This document shows, piece by piece, positions 57,685-64,000 of a DNA stretch of 64,000 nucleotides. The stretch covers positions 868,001 through 932,000 of the forward strand of contig JAESUZ010001757.1 in NCBI GenBank assembly GCA_017311185.1, written 5' to 3'. The position numbers were made by a program, and so were the translations under genes. Under the pieces are notes generated by a model. That model did no database searches. It was given only the letters and a program-made list of their open reading frames with translations, and was not told where the DNA came from. The stretch is from Proteles cristata cristata (Eukaryota; Chordata; Mammalia; Carnivora; Hyaenidae). How positions within the stretch are numbered: the first letter of the stretch is position 1; each line of letters starts with the position of its first letter.

Positions 57685-58139
57685 TTTTTTTTTTTTTATG
57701 ATGTCCCTGAGCTACTGATTTAAACAAATCTGGAACTGCCTTCCCTTCAGACATCTTGAAAGATGAGCCAGTTTGGGGAAAGACGTTGATAAACCAGATT
57801 GTGTACATTCACATTGGGTGTGTGGTGAAGATGTCTGCACAAAAAGTTAATGGTTTGCACACTGATAAATGAGACCAAAAGCCAAACACAAGTTCCTTTT
57901 TTTTGCTTTGGGTTTGGAGGAATTCTAAAATTATAAATGCTTGCTTCTTACCACATTTTCTACTGTTAATTATTTATGTCTTCATAAATATAATTAATGC
58001 AATTTCTGGCAATAACCATAATGACTAACAGATAATGTAACAAACAATTTCTTATTTGGGAAATTTTATTAGTACAATATTAATGTTGGTGAAAGCATTC
58101 TGTGATTACTTCAGGTCACAGAAAGGTGTCCCTGTGCAG
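57685..58139. other. Unassigned sequence
   Basis: No gene or repeat recognised. Begins with a T run. Confidence 0.5.
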
Positions 58140-58265
58140 GATGACAGAGAAGAATCAGAGACCTGGGCTCAAATACCTACTTGTCCACTATGTTATCATG
58201 TGGCCCTGGCAGTAGCTTCTTTACCATGAACCACCATTTGATTAAACTTTAAATGAGTTTCATAA
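58140..58265 (+). mobile_element. MIR fragment
   Basis: 'gagacctgggctcaaatacctacttgtccactatgttatcatgtggccctggcagtagcttc' follows the MIR core. Confidence 0.65.
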
Positions 58266-58270
58266 AACAT

Positions 58271-60254
58271 ACTCTGCAAGGTTTATCCTTAATTTTAGCA
58301 ATTACTGCATGCTCTCACATTTTCAAAGTTGTATTGACCTTTGTTCTTGAGGTTCTCAAAATTGTCACTTACAGATTATGGCTACCCATTGTTGATTTCC
58401 ATTTTGGTCTTCCTTCCACCAAGGTCAATGCTATGTCGAGAACCCTCAGGACCCAGGAAGGAGGAGCTGTAAATCTGTTGAGCTCAAGTACACGGACAAA
58501 GCCATTCAATTGTCTGACAGGGTCACTGCATGAAGAATGCAGACCTAGTTATTTTACTTTCTCTCCATCTTATTGCAGAAATGAGTTTTCAGAGGTGTGG
58601 ACAACTCATCTTTTCAGGGTATGCAGTCTGCTTGTGGAAAGACTAGGACTAAGAGTTGTAGCTAGGCCCATGGCGGACTTGAGCTTACAAGAGTCCAGTT
58701 CAGTCTGCCTGGGAGTCCACTACTGGAATACTGAAATCTCTTCAACTCATATGAGATAGGTATCTTTATTTCCACTTGCTCTTGTCCCTTGTATGCATAG
58801 CTCCCCAAAAAGCTCACCAGATAGAGCTGATCAGGCCAACATGAGATCTGGGCATTCCTTGCTGTGTTGTTAACTAATTTCATATTAAGGTTCTCCAAAG
58901 TCTTAATTCACATTGGTACATTCTAACATTCAACAAATATATATCAAGTATCTACTGTGTGTCAAGCCCTGATTTATGCTATGACAAATCTTTTCCTTTT
59001 TGTTTAGAGGACCTTGTTTTGAGAGAGGGAAGTCAGTGATGCTCTTAAGGATCCATTTAGTCCCTCACTATTCAGAAGTTTTCACTTGTTGGACCATCAG
59101 GGAAGCTAACTGCAAGTTCTAGGTTTACAAATTTCTGAAGGTAGAATCTCAGTATTCTCAGTGGATGAGGCAAAAGCTCTATTACCCTATCCATGTATAA
59201 TGTTAGAGATTAATAACACTTAAATAAAAAGACCACACCTTGCTGACTCAGCTGGGTTCAACTCCTGGCTTCTAATCCAGTCACCCCACCCACACACTGG
59301 TTTCCATGACCAGGCACAAAAGCTCTGCTCTGCTTCTGATCAACATAGTCCCAGTTACGGACACGGTCGAATGCATTTTGACCAGACACCAATCTTGACA
59401 GTGTCCCTGGATAATCTGAACACTTGGGGGCTCCTTCCTTTTTAATTTAGTGGCCATGTGGTCCTAGTTAAGATGTGTTCTGCTTTGCCTTTTACTGTGT
59501 GTGAGAGTGGCTTGATAACTATGGATGTCAGTTTCCATTTGACATTTGGGAACAAAAATATTTCCACTTCTCTTGTGAAACTCAACATTTTGCTTTTATG
59601 GCAATAAATTCAATATATAAACTCTAAAATATATCAGAAAGATTTGGTCATTAAGTGAGTCACCATTTCTTTTTATAATCACTTCCCACCAGGGTAGTGA
59701 GGGAAAATATTGTTTATTTTCCTTTTCTTGGGAGTAGCCCAGTAAAAAAAATATATATTATATATATACAGTGAACATACTCATGTGTGGAAAGACTTCA
59801 ATATTTATCTCTCAACCCACACTCCATACTTTCTGGGTGGACTTGGGTTTGTCTGTCTTCCACTATTACACACACACACATACACACACACGCACATGCA
59901 GTTTGAGCTTGGGATACGTAGAGTAAGATAAGACTGAGCTATTCATCTGATTTATTTGAGTACAATCTTTGTCCACCTGTGCTCTTCTTCCTCATAAAAA
60001 AAGCACCTATATATAAACATTGTAACCACCATATGAAAATAAACAAATTTAATAAGTGCATATTACAATGTAAGCCTCCACTAGCATGGAGATATTCTGA
60101 GCTAAGTGGGATTCTTTTCATTTTTTGGCCAGGGTTTCATACAGAATATTGATATTTTGGAACAGTTCCTGGAAAATTGTACAGAAGCAAATATGCTTCA
60201 ATAACTTATTAAAAATTTGTGTCTCTATAAAATCTTAACTTCTTACTCCGGCCT
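58271..60254. other. Unassigned sequence containing the longest open frame
   Basis: The plus-strand frame 58253-58759 (168 codons) is the longest in the window. It starts inside a MIR remnant and resembles no family I know. An L2-like scrap ('caagtatctactgtgtgtcaagccctg') lies at about 58925-58985. Short (TA)n and (CA)n tracts lie at 59745-59766 and 59868-59894. Confidence 0.4.
59868..59894. repeat. (CA)n microsatellite
   Basis: CA dinucleotides with one TA and one CG interruption. Confidence 0.9.
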
Positions 60255-60476
60255 CCCAGGGCCCTGGATGAGCAAGCCATGGTCTCAGGGGCTCGGCTTT
60301 CCACCCCAACTCCCTCTCCTGACCTTGTCTGTAGACACATGGCAGTTCTCTGCACCTGCTGTCCCCCTCGCCCGCACCCCTTAGCTCTCAGACCATCAGA
60401 TGCCCAGGCCCATGCTCAGTGTTATCACCTCCTCAGGGAGCCTTCCCTGCATACGCTTTTCTAACACAGTGCTGCC

Positions 60477-61016
60477 CAGTAGATCTGCCAGGGGAGACAA
60501 ATGTGAGCCATCCGTGTAACTGTAAATATGCCAGTGGTCACACACATTTTTTTAAAGTGAAATGAATTTTAAAACATTTTGATGTAATCCAATGTATCTA
60601 AACGATCGTCGCAACATGCAAGTACTATACAAAAGTTAATGATATGTTTTACAGTTTTGTTTTACACTAAGTGTTTGAAATCATCACATCTCTTACATGG
60701 CATTTTAATTTAGACTAGCCAAATTTAAAGAAAAATTTAATGCTTTATTTATTTCTGAGAGAGAGAGAAGAGAGACAATGTGAGCAGGGGAGGGTCAGAG
60801 AGAGAGGGAGACACAGAATCTGAAGCAGGCTCCAACTCTGAGCTAGTTGTCAGCACAGAACTCAACGCGGGGCTCGATCCCACAAACCATGAGATCATGA
60901 CCTGAGCCAAAGGTGGAGGCTTAACTGACTGAGCCACCCAGGCACCCCTAGACTACCCCGAATTGAAAATTCTCAGGAGCCGTATGCAAATAATAGCTGT
61001 TCTGTCGACAGCACAG
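60477..61016. mobile_element. hAT-Charlie-like (MER1-type) non-autonomous transposon
   Basis: Starts 'cagtgctgcccagtagatctg' and ends 'cgacagcacag', giving short inverted ends. The interior ('aaatgtgagccatccgtgtaactgtaaat', 'tttgaaatcatcacat', 'tttagactagccaaattt') follows a recalled MER1-group element. The 8 bp duplication expected for hAT is not evident. Split by the SINE at 60730-60948. Confidence 0.65.
60730..60948 (-). mobile_element. Carnivoran tRNA-Lys SINE
   Basis: Complete copy inside the hAT-like element. Flanks at 60711-60729 and 60949-60967 both begin 'tagacta' and stay similar with mismatches. Confidence 0.93.
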
Positions 61017-61280
61017 ACCCCAAGTTAACTCCCCACTTCCAGCCACTCTCTATCACATCACCCCGGTGGGTCATTTTCATAGCACTTATTGGTGCGTGAA
61101 ATTACCTTGTTTGTTTATTTATTTGTGTACTCTCTTCTCCTCTATTGCCTACCTGCCCCCTGCCCTACAATGAAAAGTCTAAAGGACCAGAAAACTTCGA
61201 TTTGATTTTTTGTTCTGTATCTACAGAATTTGAATTGCCAATTTTCAATAATCGTTTACTGAAAGTTAGATGAATAAGAA

Positions 61281-61704
61281 ACCAATGTGCTATTAAAACC
61301 ATGCATCTGTGTGTGGCTTTGGCTTCTTTAAAACATGTCCCCTCTCTCAGGCTGAGGGGATAATACCCCCCTTCATCCCCGTCCTGATGTAGCGGCCATG
61401 TGTTGTCTGTCTCCCACTGTTTTTTCAGTGTAGGGTTTCAGCATAAAGGGAAAGCACTTCGAGTCCAGTCCACGTTTAAAGCTGTTTTCAAGTTAGCATT
61501 CAAGTCACACTAAGCATTGAAAACAAGGCAAACATCTGGACTTGCTCTTCTTCCCCTTCCTAACCATTATAGAATTATCTCAGAGTAGTCAGGCTGTAAC
61601 TTGAATTTATTATACTTTTGGCCAATGGGCGGAAAGCAGGAGCTGTGATCAATTGCAGAGACCTCCAGGCCGACAGGCCTGGGATTTCCCTCCATTGTTC
61701 CTTT
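61281..61704. other. Unassigned sequence
   Basis: No gene or repeat recognised. Confidence 0.5.
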
Positions 61705-61860
61705 AGAAGTGATCCAGTCTCGCCTGCCGTGAGGCTCTGTGTGACAGTGGTCAAAGGTTCAAAGATTTACCTGTGCTCATTTCCTCCATCTGTAAAAGGA
61801 AAATAACAATTACTTCTTATTTCCAGAAGACATAGAGAAAATAACCACAGAGTACCTTAG
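61705..61860 (+). mobile_element. MIR SINE
   Basis: 'ctctgtgtgacagtggtcaaag', 'catttcctccatctgtaaaaggaaaataacaattac' follow the MIR core. Confidence 0.75.
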
Positions 61861-62289
61861 GCCCAGGGAGAAAGACTGCTGCGCTCACACAATGCAATGG
61901 GAATTAACTCGGTACCTAAGAGTGTGTCCTAAATGCAGGTGTCACAATAAAACATTGTTAGTCTCAGAGGGTGGGTCAGTAGTGCTGGCAAACAGTAAAA
62001 AGTAGGTGGGGTTTGATAAGAGTTCTTACTCTTTCTACAGCTAGGACGTTTAAAGCAAGAGAAAAGTTTCTGCAGGTTTGCTTTGACATTTAACTACATT
62101 AGCATGAAAGTGCTCCTGGATGAAACAGAATGGAGGGAAAGCTGACCTGATTCGGCCACCCCCTCCCTGCCTTCTCCTCTTTCTTTCCCCTGAGTATCTT
62201 TGGAATTATACTCCCCAATAAACCTGGTTCTGGTTTAGCTGGAAAACCGACAGAAGCGTTGTAACGTTAAAGAGTGCTGAGTTTTCAAT
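61861..62289. other. Unassigned sequence
   Basis: No gene or repeat recognised. Confidence 0.5.
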
Positions 62290-62720
62290 TTAGAATTCAT
62301 TCATTCATTTAGAAAACTACGTATTTTGCACCTGCTATGTATCCAAAAACTTGAAATACAAATATAAATCAGGGCTTTTGGGGTTGGCGGGGGCATCTGG
62401 CTACCATTTTCGCAGATGACATATTCATTAAGCAACAATTTCTCTGATTCATTTTTCAATTAAAATTGTAATAAGAGCCTCGAAGGAAGAGAACCAGGTA
62501 GTGTGAGAAGATTTAATGGAGTCCTGACTTAGTCTGTGTCATAAAGGTGACCTTTCAGCTCAATTCTAAATGGCAGGTAGGGTCCATTGAGTGAAGGACT
62601 TTTGGGAGCTTTTTAGGCAGAGGGAACAGCATGTATCACTGTGTTGAGGCAGGAGGAAACTGCCAGAATCCAGAGAAAGAGCAATAACCAAGGTGGCCCA
62701 GACAGTGCCCCGGAGGGCTC
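62290..62720 (-). mobile_element. LINE-2 (L2) 3' region, antisense
   Basis: 'ttcattcatttagaaaactacgtattttgcacctgctatgt' and 'ttttaggcagagggaacagcatgtatcactgtgttgaggcagg' are antisense L2 landmarks. The middle is diverged. Confidence 0.75.
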
Positions 62721-64000
62721 CCCAGCGAGGAGCTAAGAAAGCAATAAGACCCACCGCTCAGAGTTTCTGCTATTTTCCCCAGTGGGGCTGACTCTTACTG
62801 ACTGAGTGTTCCTCTCCATTCATTGACTTGACGCTTCCTTATTTAGCACCGACATGATATGTGAATTCCCCAAAAGTTGTGGCGCTCTCAGCGGCCATGA
62901 GCGAACACACACATTTCTCTGTTCCTGTCTGGAAGATCCCTCTGCTGAGTCACCTGCTGCAGTGGCAGGCAAGCACCAGCAGGGGGCAGAAAGCATTTCC
63001 CTGAGTTTGCTGGGGTAGACTGCAAACAACGAGGTGAAAATGGTGGCGGCCTAAAGCATTGAAGGAAGGATTAGCAAATGTGGCTACTACCAGAATCTGA
63101 AGCCACTGCCTCTCTAGTCTTTTCTGAGCATTATGAAAACAAACAAAATTCTTAGTTTATTGGGTATGATTTAATTCATTCTGAATGAAACCAAGAAGCA
63201 TTACTAATCTGTCTTAATGAAGCTGTGGCAGTCACATGATGATGGTAAAAAAAAAAAAAGTCCATTTGAGGGGACACTTCTCAAAACCTGGCACCAGGGA
63301 GCAAGAAAGGTCATTTTCTGTTCTCTTTCAGGAGTGCTTTCACACTGGAATGACAGCAAGAGACAGAAGTGGAAGGCTTTAAATATCCAATTGTATGGGC
63401 CATTGCAATTTGAGAGTTGACATGCTATTAATAGGAAGACAATGCACCTTCCTCTTGAATGACGTTAGGTATAGTCTCATCAGGTTTATGCTAAACTTCT
63501 GGTAGTTATGTTTCCAACACATGATAAATAATGATACCTCTGGGGGAAGCAGAAAAATAGACAAGGCTACTCATTACTACAAATTGGTCACGGACTGTGT
63601 AGCATTAATCTCACACTGATCATGTCTTTCTAATCACTGCAGGTGGAAGTCTCACGCCATCCATGAGTCAAACCAAATAATTAGCAGATGTCACCAATGC
63701 CAATCTGCTGATGTTTAAAAATGGATCAAGTGAATCAGCAAACTATTTAGGAAGGGAAGCCTGTGCCAATCCTTCTGTCATCAAAAGCCCTGGACGACGT
63801 GGTCTATGTGTAATCAGCATTCCTCAGTGTGACCATGGAAAGGAAAATGGAAGCCTGTAGCTCAAACATAACTATGCACATTGACTACATTTATAAATAT
63901 CATATTATGTAGGTATAGATAGATTTCAAAACAGCATTTGAAATTAAACACTAGGGCTGTGCCTCCTTGTTATGATCAGGTCAGTTATCCAGAAAATGCC
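62721..64000. other. Unassigned sequence at the window end
   Basis: No repeat recognised in about 1.3 kb. Contains a CTCF-like motif (62976-62988). 63640-63900 is repeat-free with balanced composition. Confidence 0.4.
62976..62988 (+). promoter_or_regulatory. Possible CTCF core motif
   Basis: ccagcagggggca fits every position of the commonly quoted CTCF core (CCASYAGRKGGCR). A 13-base degenerate match still has an appreciable chance rate over 64 kb on both strands, so binding is inferred only. Confidence 0.35.

Larger units (their letters stand above)
60255..61280 (+). mobile_element. LINE-2 (L2) 3' region, interrupted
   Basis: Left part 60255-60476 ('gttatcacctcctcagggagccttccctgc'). Right part 61017-61280 ('cattttcatagcacttattggtg', 'tgtttgtttatttatttgtgtact', 'tttgttctgtatctacagaatttg'). 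The two parts are consecutive in the L2 consensus. Confidence 0.8.

Overview
The window is mammalian nuclear DNA, almost certainly from a carnivoran and most likely a cat (Felidae). The evidence is about 28 copies of a ~200 bp SINE. Each copy starts with a tRNA-Lys-like head, runs through a CT-rich stretch and ends in an (AATAAA)n-type tail. Five L1 3' ends have sequences I associate with carnivoran L1. Ancient mammal-wide repeats (MIR, L2, L1M, MER5-like, Tigger-like, MaLR LTRs) lie underneath. All family names come from recalled consensus sequence, not a database search.

I see no bacterial or viral content, no CRISPR array, no rRNA or genuine tRNA gene, and no host protein-coding gene or exon I can support. 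Base composition is AT-rich, and open frames are short and mostly chance-length. The recurring ~60-70 residue frames starting 'MAQSVK' or similar are translations of the SINE. The frame at 34733-34981 is the tail of L1 ORF2. The window reads as intergenic or deep-intronic DNA.

Layout. 1-4.05 kb: SINEs, a 5'-inverted young L1 and two old L1 blocks. 4.05-13.5 kb: an 11 kb interval (2407-13478) with no recognised SINE, holding one L1M, one MIR, one L2 and a 5.5 kb stretch (6626-12149) with no recognised interspersed repeat. 13.5-24 kb: a SINE-rich zone with two close inverted SINE pairs and a GC-rich stretch at 18.4-20.1 kb. 24-36.5 kb: L1M, L2, MIR and MER5 fragments, a Tigger-like transposon cleanly inserted in an L1 ORF2 remnant, and a second young L1 end. 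36.5-49 kb: three MaLR LTRs, several MIR and L2 pieces and five SINEs. 49-53 kb: five SINEs, one carrying an L1 stub in its tail. 53-64 kb: mostly unassigned sequence, a long L2, and an L2 split by a hAT-like element that is itself split by a SINE.

There is no gene network to describe. The readable biology is the order of retrotransposition, recorded in target-site duplications and nesting. I did not find an undescribed biological system. The most informative items are the twin-primed L1, the L1 stub nested in a SINE tail, the Tigger-in-L1 insertion, the L2/hAT/SINE nest, and a SINE with unexplained 3' sequence.
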